DNA of 17,603 nt from UBA5399 sp964592125 (GTDB taxonomy: Bacteria > Bacillota > Clostridia > Christensenellales > Christensenellaceae). The stretch covers positions 1-17,603 of the forward strand of contig CAZQBV010000061.1 in assembly GCA_964592125.1 (NCBI GenBank), in the 5' to 3' direction. The position numbers were made by a program, and so were the translations under genes. Below, piece by piece: positions 1-8,066 of this stretch. The notes under the pieces were generated by a model that did not search any database, was not told the origin of the DNA, and worked only from the letters and a program-made list of their open reading frames with translations. Positions within the stretch are counted from its first letter, which is position 1. Every line of letters starts with the position of its first letter.

Positions 1-72
1 CCAAACAGCGAGCTGTTTGGATGCCGCATCATATGCGGCTATAGAAATCATTGCTGTTGCAATGATTTCTAT
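1..72. repeat. Three consecutive hairpins at the left edge
   Basis: Three unrelated perfect inverted repeats lie almost end to end. The first has 9-bp arms CCAAACAGC/GCTGTTTGG around GA (1-20). The second has 7-bp arms GCCGCAT/ATGCGGC around CAT (23-39). The third has 14-bp arms at 41-54 and 59-72 around TGTT. None is followed by a T-run on either strand, so they are not ordinary intrinsic terminators. They could be the 3' end of a structured RNA or repeat element cut by the window edge, or an mRNA leader structure of the next gene. The pairing is certain; the function is unknown. Confidence 0.7.
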
Positions 73-157
73 TAGAGATTAGTATTATATCAAGCAGAAC
101 AACATTCCCAAGGCAAATTACTTTCTATAAAAACTATACAAAGGAGACCAGATTATT

Positions 158-1108
158 ATGGATATGTTATCTACCATCAAAGGATCGAACATGGAGGGCT
201 ACTTCCCCAGTGGTTGGGATTTGAAGCGGATAGACGATTGTTGCTCCCATCGTCCAGAGGAAGTACTTGACCGCCAAAGCTTTTGGCACAAGGACTTCAA
301 CCCCATTCCCTGCGATAATGAAATTGTTTTCGGCATGATGATGGGGCACGAAATTGCCCTTACCATAAAGCAGGCACGCGATGATGCGCAGAAGCTGGCC
401 ATGATACTGCCGGTGGGTCCCATGGGCATGTATCGATGGGCTGTTTATTTTCTAAAAGAGTGGAACGTGGACTGCAAACATGTGTATGGCTTCAATATGG
501 ATGAGTGGAGCGATGAAACAGGCACCACACTAGCCTCTAGCGACAAAGGTTCTTTCCAGAACGCAATGGAAGGTGCCTTTTATGGCCCCCTAGGTGAGCT
601 AACCGTTCCCGAAGCACAAAGGAACTATGCCACAAAGGAAAATTTGCCCACATATGCGGATAAAATTACCAACCTAAAGGCAGAAGGTGCCAAACTGGTT
701 ACCGTATTCGGCATTGGCAGAGTATTCCACATTGCTTTTTGGGAACCGCAATTTGCCGGGGAATATGCCAGCGAAGCCGATTGGAAAAAGGCCACCCACA
801 GGTTGGGCGCAAAGCTAAACCCGCTTACCATAGAACAAAATGCACTGCACAGTTTTAAAAGCAGAACCACAATGGTGCCCTGCTATGCAAACACCATAGG
901 CCCAGCACTATTCTTGCAATCCGACAAAATAATTGGCGGTTGCGATGGCTGCTACAGCAGAGGCTTTATGTGGCAGGGGATGTCGCTATGGGTGGCGCTG
1001 CGCTATGCCCCCAATATGTGGGTGCCCGCCAGCTATATGCCCACACTGCCCGGAAAGTTGTTCTTTATAGAGGACTTGGCCGGCCCATTGGGTGCGGATG
1101 TAAACTAG
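158..1108 (+). CDS. NagB-like glucosamine-6-phosphate deaminase/isomerase family protein, divergent
   Basis: A 316-residue cytosolic protein of the NagB/sugar-phosphate isomerase fold, longer than classical NagB (about 240-270 residues). Visible family motifs are ILPVGPMGMY (83-92), GFNMDEW (111-117) and GIGRVFHIAFWEP (185-197). Against E. coli NagB, the general-base Asp72 is kept (Asp115), as are His143 (His191) and Glu148 (Glu196). Asp141 is replaced by Val189, and the phosphate-binding Gly-Gly/Ser-Thr-Pro loop is shortened to Gly-Pro. Family membership is clear, but the reaction on glucosamine 6-phosphate is doubtful; it may act on another sugar or sugar phosphate. The ATG is preceded by AAGGAG (141-146), with an 11-base spacer. 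It is transcribed alone and converges on the minus-strand transporter operon, so it may process that sugar, though the link is only positional. Confidence 0.8.
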   Translation: MDMLSTIKGSNMEGYFPSGWDLKRIDDCCSHRPEEVLDRQSFWHKDFNPIPCDNEIVFGMMMGHEIALTIKQARDDAQKLAMILPVGPMGMYRWAVYFLKEWNVDCKHVYGFNMDEWSDETGTTLASSDKGSFQNAMEGAFYGPLGELTVPEAQRNYATKENLPTYADKITNLKAEGAKLVTVFGIGRVFHIAFWEPQFAGEYASEADWKKATHRLGAKLNPLTIEQNALHSFKSRTTMVPCYANTIGPALFLQSDKIIGGCDGCYSRGFMWQGMSLWVALRYAPNMWVPASYMPTLPGKLFFIEDLAGPLGADVN

Positions 1109-1139
1109 TCTTTGGGGTGTTTTCGAATAACAAAAGCAT

Positions 1140-1179
1140 AAAAAACTGGTTTGGGAGAATTCTCCCAAACCAGTTTTTT
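1140..1179. terminator. Bidirectional intrinsic terminator, perfect 40-base palindrome
   Basis: The sequence is its own reverse complement across 40 bases, centred on GAATTC at 1157-1162. It has a CTGGTTTGGGAG stem flanked by A-run and T-run, so a U-tract follows the hairpin on either strand. It sits between the stop of the NagB-like gene (1108) and the stop of the convergent binding-protein gene (1197), and should end transcripts from both directions. Confidence 0.92.
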
Positions 1180-1196
1180 TGAGGTATGTAGATGAA

Positions 1197-2405
1197 TCAA
1201 TCGTAAACTAGGTCTTTTATGTCGGGATCGTCAATATTGGAAGCATCATACCATTTTGCTCCAGTATCCACATCCGCAACTGTTTCTCCATTAATTGCTG
1301 CAACTGCAAGCTCTACAGGTTTGTAGCCAATTTGGAAAGGATCCTGTGTTACAGAACCAATAAACCAGCCTTCTCTCACAGCATTTTTCTGTGTGGAGCC
1401 AGCGTCAAATCCGGCAACAATCAATTTTTCATATTTGCCGCCATCTGCAAGGTCTGTTCCATCGTTGGTAGCAGCCAGGAAGCCTGTTACCGCACCTTCG
1501 TTGGAGCAGAACACAGCAATCAATCCAGATTCATTCAACAATGCCTGAGAAGCGTTCTTCACATCGGCAGTATCGGGAGTTGGGGGCACAGCCACCTGAA
1601 TGATAACAGCAGGATCCGAAGCGGAAGCTTTTTCATACAAAGAGTGTCCGGCTACCGATACAGCATCGGGGAACAGTTGCTCCGCTGCAGCTTTCATTGT
1701 TTCAATAAAGCCTTCTGTACGCTGTGTAACAGATGTAGAGGTAACGTCCTGAGACAGCACGCCAATTTTCACAGGCGCTTCGGGTGTAGCAGCTTCAATC
1801 AGTGCTTTGAAATCTGCATTTTTCATCATTTCATCTGCAGCCAATCCAGCAGCAGCTTTGTTGTCTGTAGATGCGGTGGCCTGAATGGTGCCTTCCGGTG
1901 CATTCGGCACACCAGAGTCGAAACCAATAACGGGTATGCCCGCTGCCTTGGCTTGCTCCAGCTGAGAGGTTACAGATTCTGTATCCAAAGCAGCCAGGCA
2001 AATGCCTTGCGGGTTTTTGGAAAGAGCTGCATTCAGCATATTTACTTGATCGGGTATATCCGCTTCGCTTGCAGGACCGTCAAAGTTTATGGTTACACCC
2101 AAATCCTCTGCAGCCTTTTCAGCGCCTTGTTTTACCACTTGCCAAAATTGATGTTGGAATCCCTTGGCAATCATTTCAATGTGGATATCCCCAGCAGGTG
2201 CTGCGGGTTCTTCCGCTGCGGGTTCTTCTGCCGCAGGTGCTTCTGTAGCGGGTGCAGCTTCCGCTGCGGGCTCTGCCGTAGCAGGCTCTTCTGCAGCCGG
2301 TGCAGGTGCCTCGGTTGGTGTAGTAGCCGCCGGTTGAGAGCATGCTGCAAATACCAGCGCACAAACCATAACCATTGTTAGAATCGTAATTAGTTTCTTT
2401 TTCAT
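1197..2405 (-). CDS. Sugar ABC transporter substrate-binding lipoprotein, RbsB/PBP1 type
   Basis: A 402-residue extracytoplasmic binding protein that should capture a sugar for the RbsC/RbsA-type permease and ATPase encoded upstream. The N-terminus is a lipoprotein signal peptide (Lys-rich start, hydrophobic 5-20, Val-Phe-Ala-Ala-Cys with Cys22). A low-complexity Ala/Glu/Pro linker follows (about 23-72), then a periplasmic-binding-protein-like domain. That domain includes KGFQHQFWQVVKQGAEKAA, NFDGPASEADI and VIGFDSG. I chose the ATG at 2405 because AGGAGGATA lies just upstream (2409-2417). An in-frame ATG at 2468 would add 21 charged residues ahead of the signal peptide and is unlikely. It is last in the transporter operon, 124 bases after the permease. 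It resembles the anchored sensor protein at 5320-6300. The substrate cannot be read from sequence. Confidence 0.93.
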   Translation of the reverse strand: MKKKLITILTMVMVCALVFAACSQPAATTPTEAPAPAAEEPATAEPAAEAAPATEAPAAEEPAAEEPAAPAGDIHIEMIAKGFQHQFWQVVKQGAEKAAEDLGVTINFDGPASEADIPDQVNMLNAALSKNPQGICLAALDTESVTSQLEQAKAAGIPVIGFDSGVPNAPEGTIQATASTDNKAAAGLAADEMMKNADFKALIEAATPEAPVKIGVLSQDVTSTSVTQRTEGFIETMKAAAEQLFPDAVSVAGHSLYEKASASDPAVIIQVAVPPTPDTADVKNASQALLNESGLIAVFCSNEGAVTGFLAATNDGTDLADGGKYEKLIVAGFDAGSTQKNAVREGWFIGSVTQDPFQIGYKPVELAVAAINGETVADVDTGAKWYDASNIDDPDIKDLVYD

Positions 2406-2529
2406 TTGTATCCTCCTATGTTTCTTTTGTATGACCACAGGCTTTTTGCCTGTTTTGTCCTTCTTCATGCTTTTTCTTATGCTGTTTTTCGGTGTTTATA
2501 TAGATTATACAGCAGGCTTTCGTATCGTC
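2406..2529 (-). promoter_or_regulatory. Permease to binding-protein gap: hairpin and possible internal promoter
   Basis: On the minus strand this gap carries a perfect TATAAT (2504-2509) just past the permease stop, but I see no good -35 hexamer. Nearer the binding-protein start is a hairpin with arms ACAGGC/GCCTGT and a five-base loop (2437-2453), with no T-run on the minus strand. Both would fit the common need to make more binding protein than membrane subunits, through an internal start or a stabilised transcript. This is inferred, not shown. Confidence 0.35.
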
Positions 2530-3522
2530 TTACGCCTTGCTTGCAGATTTTTGGCGTTGGATATCCAGCAACACCGCCAGTATTACCACCAATCCCGTAA
2601 AGAAAAGCTGCCATTGTTGCTGTGCGCCTATGGCCATCAGCCCTGTTTTCAACACCGCCATAATAAACACACCTATCATTGTGCCGGGAATGGTTCCTAC
2701 ACCACCCGCCAACGAAGTGCCGCCTATTACCACGCCCGCAATGGCCTGCATTTCCTGCCCGTTTCCCGTGCCGGGAATTACCGTAGTAAAAGTTCCCGCA
2801 TAGAAAATACCCGCAAGACCGCAGAACAAACCGTTTATAATATACACACGCCACAGCCATTTTCGCGTATTCACGCCGGAAAGCCGCACGGCCTCCGCAT
2901 TGGAACCAATGGCCATTGTATATTTACCAAACTTGGTTTTGGTAAGTAAAAACCAAGCAAACAATGCAAACACCACCAGCCAAATTAACCCCGTGGGAAT
3001 ATTGCCAGTGCGAATAAACACATTTTTAAACCAGCCATCTGCATTTGCAACAGTGGGGTAGCGCAAAGTTTGCGACCCGGATACAATGTGGCTAATCCCT
3101 TGGGAAATCATCATGGTACCCAGTGTAGCAATAAAGGCGGGCAACTTTAGGCGAGATACCAAAAAGCCATTCAGCACACCAAACATAACACCCACAAAAA
3201 TAACCAACAGCAGGCAGGGAATCAGCGGCCAACCCCAAGTGTTGTATGCTGCCGCGCCAAACATGGCAGAACACATCATTACCGTGCCGCAGGAAAGGTC
3301 TATACCACCGGTAATAATGATGAACGTTACGCCCAATGCCATAAAACCAATAAAGTAAGCAGCTTCAAATATATTTATGACATACTGATCCAGCGAAACA
3401 CCTTTGCTTCCGCTTACAATCATAAAAAATATTACTAGAATCACCAGTGCCATAGGTGCCAGAAGCTTTTGCATATCCAGCTTTTTTCTTCCCTGTACAA
3501 TTGCATTTTCTCCGTTACTCAT
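2530..3522 (-). CDS. Sugar ABC transporter permease, RbsC type
   Basis: A 330-residue integral membrane protein of the branched-chain/ribose-type permease family (BPD_transp_2), the transmembrane channel of the importer. After a short charged N-terminus (about 1-18) the chain is almost continuously hydrophobic, with roughly eight to ten membrane segments. It contains the family's typical stretches GGIDLSCGTVMM, GTMMISQGISHIVSG, TGNGQEMQAIAGVVIGGTSLAGGVG and a C-terminal LLDIQRQK. GAGGTAAAGAG precedes the ATG at 3522. It follows the ATPase stop by 15 bases, so the two are surely co-transcribed and probably translationally linked. Length is usual for RbsC. A single permease gene is normal for this type, which works as a homodimer. 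Confidence 0.93.
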   Translation of the reverse strand: MSNGENAIVQGRKKLDMQKLLAPMALVILVIFFMIVSGSKGVSLDQYVINIFEAAYFIGFMALGVTFIIITGGIDLSCGTVMMCSAMFGAAAYNTWGWPLIPCLLLVIFVGVMFGVLNGFLVSRLKLPAFIATLGTMMISQGISHIVSGSQTLRYPTVANADGWFKNVFIRTGNIPTGLIWLVVFALFAWFLLTKTKFGKYTMAIGSNAEAVRLSGVNTRKWLWRVYIINGLFCGLAGIFYAGTFTTVIPGTGNGQEMQAIAGVVIGGTSLAGGVGTIPGTMIGVFIMAVLKTGLMAIGAQQQWQLFFTGLVVILAVLLDIQRQKSASKA

Positions 3523-3537
3523 GTCTCTTTACCTCAC

Positions 3538-5028
3538 TCAATTCCTTAAAGTTGCATACCGCATAATACCCTCTTGCGATGCCTCTGCAATGTCAATTTC
3601 GCCAGTTAAACGGCCTTCGCACATCACCACAATTCGATCACTCATCCGCAGCAATTCTGGCATTTCCGAAGAAATCATAATAATAGATTTGCCCTCGGCC
3701 ACCAATTGATTCATCAATTTGTATATTTCACTTTTGGCACCCACGTCTATGCCCCGCGTTGGTTCATCAAATATCAAAATATCACTGTTCCGTACCAGCC
3801 ATTTTGCAATTACCACCTTTTGCTGGTTTCCACCGGAAAGGTTTAGTACCAACTGCTTGATAGAAGGGGTTTTTATATTTATTTTTTCCACATATTTTTT
3901 TGATTCCTTCGCTACACGCCCCTCATTCACAATGCCTCTGTCTGTAAATGCATCCCAATCCGCAAGCACCACATTGTCTGCGATGGAAAGCCCAATGGCC
4001 AGGCCAAACGCCTTGCGGTCTTCGGAAAGGTAGCCTATTCCACTTTCCACAGCATCTTCTGGCGAGGTGATATTCACTTCTTTTCCATGAATGCTTATGG
4101 TACCGCTTGTTTTCTCGTCCGCACCAAATATCAACCTAGCTGTTTCTGTGCGTCCTGCCCCCATCAATCCGGCAAAACCCAGTATTTCTCCCTTGCGCAG
4201 TTCAAAGCTAACATCCTTCACATCTTTAGATACCAAATGCTCCACCTTCAGCACAATTGGCGCATCCTCGGAAACATTGCTTTTGCTTTTGGGTTCCTCG
4301 TAAATGGTGCGCCCCACCATCATGCTAATCACTTCGCTAATTTCTACATCATTTGTGCTTACTGTGCCAACATATTGGCCATCCCGCATCACAGTAATTT
4401 CATCGGTAATCAGTTTTAGTTCTTCCATTCTGTGGGAAATGTACACAATGCCCACACCCTTTTCTTTCAAACTATGAATAAACTTAAATAGCTCTTCAAT
4501 TTCAGAGCTGGTAAGCGCCGCTGTGGGCTCGTCCATAATCATAATTTCCGCTTTGAACGAAATGGCCTTTGCAATTTCCACCATCTGTTGCTTTGCAACC
4601 GTTAGCTTGTGGATAGGCGTGCGGGGGTCTATATCCAAATTCAGCGATTCCAGAAGTTCTTTCGCCATACGATTTTTCTTGGCATCATCCAGCACAATAC
4701 CCTTCATGGGTTCCCGTCCAATATAAATATTATCTGCAACGGTTAGGTGGGGCATCAGGTTCAGCTCTTGGTGTATCATGCTAATGCCGTCATCCAGCGC
4801 CGCACCAGGGGTTTCGTAGTGCACTTCTTTGCCCTTCACCATCACGCTTCCACTGTCGCGATTGTATATACCCGTCAATATTTTCATCAGGGTAGATTTT
4901 CCGGCACCGTTTTCACCTACTAGCCCATGCACTTGGCCGCGTTTTAGTTCAATCTGCGCACCATCCAGCGCGTGCACGCCGGGAAAGCTTTTTTGAATGT
5001 CCTTCATACTTACAACTATTTCGGCCAT
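3538..5028 (-). CDS. Sugar ABC transporter ATP-binding protein with two nucleotide-binding domains, RbsA/MglA type
   Basis: A 496-residue cytoplasmic ATPase with two fused nucleotide-binding domains that powers the importer. Domain 1 has Walker A GENGAGKST (38-46), a Q-loop around HQELNLMP (86-93), signature LTVAKQQ (142-148) and Walker B IMIMDEP (162-168). Domain 2 has the degenerate Walker A GLMGAGRT (287-294), which lacks the Lys, signature LSGGNQQ (397-403) and Walker B DILIFDEP (416-423). The degenerate second Walker A is normal for this family. Length matches RbsA/MglA (about 500). GAGGTGG lies upstream of the ATG. It is first in the transporter operon, right after the 291-base gap that should hold the promoter. 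Confidence 0.95.
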   Translation of the reverse strand: MAEIVVSMKDIQKSFPGVHALDGAQIELKRGQVHGLVGENGAGKSTLMKILTGIYNRDSGSVMVKGKEVHYETPGAALDDGISMIHQELNLMPHLTVADNIYIGREPMKGIVLDDAKKNRMAKELLESLNLDIDPRTPIHKLTVAKQQMVEIAKAISFKAEIMIMDEPTAALTSSEIEELFKFIHSLKEKGVGIVYISHRMEELKLITDEITVMRDGQYVGTVSTNDVEISEVISMMVGRTIYEEPKSKSNVSEDAPIVLKVEHLVSKDVKDVSFELRKGEILGFAGLMGAGRTETARLIFGADEKTSGTISIHGKEVNITSPEDAVESGIGYLSEDRKAFGLAIGLSIADNVVLADWDAFTDRGIVNEGRVAKESKKYVEKINIKTPSIKQLVLNLSGGNQQKVVIAKWLVRNSDILIFDEPTRGIDVGAKSEIYKLMNQLVAEGKSIIMISSEMPELLRMSDRIVVMCEGRLTGEIDIAEASQEGIMRYATLRN

Positions 5029-5319
5029 AACCTTACCACCTCACAACAATCTCATAACCATCAGTTTTTATATCAATTTTTATTTTTAATCTTATGTATA
5101 TCGTTTTTATTCTTTATGCGTATCTTTATGCGCAAACACATGCAGAAATGCCATAAGCAACATAGCACAGCTATTCCCAACTCCCATAATAGTACAAATA
5201 CGCCATCAACATAATAAACAAAACCACAATAAACATTAAGAATTCAACACAAAGCGCATCATCCCCAAACAATTATTACAGTTGCTTCATCAATTCGTAT
5301 TACTTTATTCATGAAGTGT
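5029..5319 (-). promoter_or_regulatory. 291-base gap upstream of the transporter operon, no gene
   Basis: This AT-rich gap separates the sensor genes from the transporter genes and should contain the transporter promoter. I could not pick a convincing -35/-10 pair. The striking content is a pair of direct repeats (listed separately at 5111-5132) and a related CATAAGA on the minus strand (5090-5096), about two helical turns further towards the gene. Arms CTTCAT/ATGAAG (5285-5290 and 5311-5316) lie after the sensor-protein stop but are too far apart for a terminator. Confidence 0.5.
5111..5132 (-). promoter_or_regulatory. Direct-repeat pair, possible activator site for the transporter operon
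   Basis: The 10-mer TCTTTATGCG (plus strand) occurs at 5111-5120 and again at 5123-5132, a 12-base period. Read on the minus strand it is CGCATAAAGA twice, about 80-100 bases upstream of the ATPase ATG. Direct repeats near the promoter are a common layout for AraC-type regulators, and an AraC-type response regulator is encoded at 8067-9641. The pairing is inference. The core TTTATGCG also appears twice, inverted, upstream of the GntR gene (12020-12085). Confidence 0.4.
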
Positions 5320-6300
5320 TTATTTTACAAATGGATAAATCAGTTTTTGTATTTCCTGCTCATGCATATTCTCTTTTGTGGCAAAGGCATAGCCCGTGTC
5401 AAAATTTTTGTTTCGAAGCGTTCCATTGCTGGCTTCCACCCCCATTTTTACGGCCATGTAGCCCATATTAAATGGCATTTGCACTGCAAACCCATCTATA
5501 ATGCCTTTTTCCAGCGCCTCATTTTGTATGGTAGAGCTATCAAATGCATAGAATAAAATATCGCTTCGCCCCGACTGTTCCAGCGCTTTGGTTACCCCTT
5601 CTGCAGAAATCTGGTTGGTGGCAAAAATCCCTTTTATCTGAGGATTTTCCTGCAGCACCCGCAGGGTGGTAATCCTGCTTTTTTCAGAACTGTCACCAAT
5701 GTCATAGGTACCTGTCAGTTCCACCGCAGGATAATTGCGTATTCTATCCTTAAATCCCTCTGTACGCTGAACAGCTGTGGATGTGCTCATCTGGTGCGAA
5801 ATGATTGCCAGTTTGCCACCCTCGCTGCCCATTGCCTTGCCCATTACATCCCCCACCTTTTGCGCAGCGGCAAAGTTGTTGGTGCCTACAAAACAATCCT
5901 CCACCTCTTTGCTTAGCCCGGAATCTACCAGCACCAGCTTTATGCCCTTTTGTGTTATTTCCTGCGCATAGGGCAGCAGGGCATCCTGATCTACCGCCGC
6001 CAAAACAATCACATCGGGCTGCTGCGCTATGGCTTTTTTTACAATAGCAATTTGCCCATCAATGTCCTCTTCATTCATTGGCCCATCCACAGAAAGCGTT
6101 ACATTAAATTCTTTGGCAGCTTCCTGCGCTCCCTTCACCACAATTTCCCAAAATTCAAACCCTTCTTGGCGAGATTTAATAATCAAAGTGGCCTTCACAT
6201 TGCGGTTGTTCCAAATAGATTGCACATTAAACACACCCAGCGTAATGACAATTGCCACCACAATCAATGCAATTACTGTAAAATAGCTTTTTTTACTCAT
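5320..6300 (-). CDS. Membrane-anchored sugar-binding protein, probable sensor partner of the kinase
   Basis: A 326-residue PBP1/RbsB-type binding protein with one N-terminal membrane segment (about 6-28), no lipobox Cys and no clear cleavage site, so it is probably tethered outside the membrane. The binding domain follows from about residue 36 (LIIKSRQEGFEFWEIVVKGAQEAAKEFNVT, DGPMNEEDI, VLVDSGLS). It aligns by eye with the transporter lipoprotein at 1197-2405, including shared Phe-Trp, DGP, LAA-Asp and DSG positions. Its ATG overlaps the kinase stop by 8 bases (ATGAGTAA), which indicates translational coupling. Known tethered binding proteins such as XylFII bind sugar and then a LytS/YesM-type kinase, so a sensory rather than transport role is inferred. 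It could instead be a second binding protein for the importer. Confidence 0.9.
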   Translation of the reverse strand: MSKKSYFTVIALIVVAIVITLGVFNVQSIWNNRNVKATLIIKSRQEGFEFWEIVVKGAQEAAKEFNVTLSVDGPMNEEDIDGQIAIVKKAIAQQPDVIVLAAVDQDALLPYAQEITQKGIKLVLVDSGLSKEVEDCFVGTNNFAAAQKVGDVMGKAMGSEGGKLAIISHQMSTSTAVQRTEGFKDRIRNYPAVELTGTYDIGDSSEKSRITTLRVLQENPQIKGIFATNQISAEGVTKALEQSGRSDILFYAFDSSTIQNEALEKGIIDGFAVQMPFNMGYMAVKMGVEASNGTLRNKNFDTGYAFATKENMHEQEIQKLIYPFVK

Positions 6301-8065
6301 CCTGCATCAGTCCTTTTCCTGCGGGTAATTTTACAGTCACCACCGTGCCTTTGCGATAGGTGCTTTCCACCGAAACACCGTATTCCTGACCAAAATACAG
6401 CTCTATTCTTTCGCGAATGTTGCGCAACCCCACACCGCCCCGTTTTGGCCCAGATGTTGTTTGGTGATCGAATATATTCTTTAACTCTGTCAGCCGCATA
6501 CCGCGCCCATTGTCTCTTATTTCAAATCGTATGCTTCCATTTTGCACAAAGCCACGAATCCATATTTTCCCGCCATCGGTATTATTCTTTATTCCATGAT
6601 AAATGGCATTCTCCACAATGGGTTGCAGCAGCAGCTTGGGCATAAAATCGCCAAGCACCTCTTCTTCCACATCAATCTGATAATCCAAATTTTCATAGCG
6701 CATCTTTTGTATAAACAGATAGTTTCTCACATGCTCCACTTCATCCCGCACGGGTATTATATCCTTGCCAGCGGAAAGCACAATGCGAAAATAACTAGCC
6801 AGCGCCAGCGTAATTTCTTTTATTTCCTGATTGCCCGCCTCTTCCGAAATCCACACAATGGAATCCAATGTGTTGTATAAAAAATGCGGGTTGATTTGAG
6901 ATTGCAATGCCTTTAGTTCGCTGGTTCTTATCATTTCTTGATCCTGCATAATTTGGTTCATCAATTGATTCACCGTGCCTACCATAGACCCCAGCGACTT
7001 TGCAAACATCTCGGTTTCATAGGTGCCCAAAATATCAAAATTAGCATTTAAATTTCCCTGTTCCACTTCCTTTACCGATTTTTCCAGTTTGTCCAGCGGC
7101 TTTGTTACATTTTTCGCCATTTGCACCGACCCTATAAAGGCCGCCAGCGCAATCACCAAAACCAGCAATACATAAATGGTTATCATTTCACGCGAGGCCG
7201 CCACAATTTCATCCAAATACATCACGCCCACAATTTTAAAATCCGTACCCGGCACTGTGCTGATGCTATACAGCTTGTTGGCCTCCGGTACCTCCAGCAC
7301 TGTGTTTTGCGTGGCAAAAATGCCTTTCAAATCTTCAGATTTCAGGCCAGAGTAAATCAATTGCAATTGTGGATGATACACATAATTGCTCTCTTCATCT
7401 ATAATAAACACATAGCCTCTGGTACCTATGTTAATGTCTTTCACTATCGTGTCTATTACGCGGTAGTTCAGCTCTATCAGCTGCGTTCCCACAATTTGGC
7501 CATTGTTGCCCACTATCCTGCTAGACAAAGACAACACCCACGGCGTATTGCGCTCTGTCATCACCCGCACCTGCGTACCCGTTAGCACAGGCGTACCGCT
7601 TTTTGCATCATCTACTTTTTGAAACCAGCCCTCTTGTGTAATATCATATCCCGGCTTCATTTCCAGCCCTTCGGGCTTGTACACAATTTGATTGTTTCGG
7701 TCAAATATAAAAATGGCCTCTATACCATCTGCAATCTCCGGCACAAAGCGCAAAAATTTCTCGTAGCTCGTTTTCTGGCGAAGCCCCTCGCTTTCACTTT
7801 TATAGTTTTCGGAAAGGTACTCTTTTAAATCTGTATTTATATTAATTACACTGGAAATGCTTTTTATGTTGGACATGTATCTGCCAATGTTTTTGCCCAC
7901 CTGGGTCAATATCACTTCTGTATCGGAAATGGTGCGGTTGCGCAGATTGTTGTAGGAATAGTAATACGACACAATGCTCATTACCAACAAAATAACAGCC
8001 ATGAACAACGACGTATATAGCACAATAATGGTGGCTATCCGTTTGGGAGTACGCGTTTTTGTCAT
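6293..8065 (-). CDS. YesM-type sensor histidine kinase
   Basis: A 590-residue membrane kinase. It has membrane segment 1 (about 11-33), an extracytoplasmic sensor region of dCache type (about 34-294), membrane segment 2 (about 295-315), a HAMP linker (about 316-370) and a His_kinase domain with the phospho-acceptor in QINPHFLYNTLD (His394). The ATPase domain follows, with N-box LLLQPIVENAIYHG (Asn486), DNGRGM (518-523) and GGVGLRN (543-549). Motifs and length match the YesM/LytS-like family, which pairs with AraC-type regulators. It starts 1 base after the regulator's stop and overlaps the anchored binding-protein gene by 8 bases, giving one three-gene unit. It should phosphorylate the regulator at 8067-9641 when the tethered binding protein, or its own sensor domain, detects the ligand. 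Confidence 0.95.
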   Translation of the reverse strand: MTKTRTPKRIATIIVLYTSLFMAVILLVMSIVSYYYSYNNLRNRTISDTEVILTQVGKNIGRYMSNIKSISSVININTDLKEYLSENYKSESEGLRQKTSYEKFLRFVPEIADGIEAIFIFDRNNQIVYKPEGLEMKPGYDITQEGWFQKVDDAKSGTPVLTGTQVRVMTERNTPWVLSLSSRIVGNNGQIVGTQLIELNYRVIDTIVKDINIGTRGYVFIIDEESNYVYHPQLQLIYSGLKSEDLKGIFATQNTVLEVPEANKLYSISTVPGTDFKIVGVMYLDEIVAASREMITIYVLLVLVIALAAFIGSVQMAKNVTKPLDKLEKSVKEVEQGNLNANFDILGTYETEMFAKSLGSMVGTVNQLMNQIMQDQEMIRTSELKALQSQINPHFLYNTLDSIVWISEEAGNQEIKEITLALASYFRIVLSAGKDIIPVRDEVEHVRNYLFIQKMRYENLDYQIDVEEEVLGDFMPKLLLQPIVENAIYHGIKNNTDGGKIWIRGFVQNGSIRFEIRDNGRGMRLTELKNIFDHQTTSGPKRGGVGLRNIRERIELYFGQEYGVSVESTYRKGTVVTVKLPAGKGLMQDE

Positions 8066-8066
8066 T

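Noticed and set aside
1..72. CRISPR array or attachment site
   Set aside because: The three hairpins differ in sequence and length and have no spacers between them, so there is no repeat-spacer pattern, and no integrase or Cas gene is present.
2195..2330. Short repeated units (GCTGCGGG-, GCAGG- and TTCTTCTG-like) suggesting a tandem repeat
   Set aside because: They encode the Ala/Glu/Pro-rich linker after the lipoprotein signal peptide. Repetition at the DNA level follows from the low-complexity peptide.
1332..2381. Long plus-strand open frame of 349 codons opposite the binding-protein gene
   Set aside because: It lies entirely antisense to a clear lipoprotein gene, is rich in Cys, Arg and Ser from the reversed Ala/Glu/Pro codons, has no ribosome binding site and resembles nothing known to me. 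It is a composition shadow.
3538..5028. Missing Lys in the second Walker A of the ATPase as a sign of inactivation
   Set aside because: The degenerate GLMGAGRT motif in domain 2 is normal for the RbsA/MglA family, so it is not a defect of this gene.
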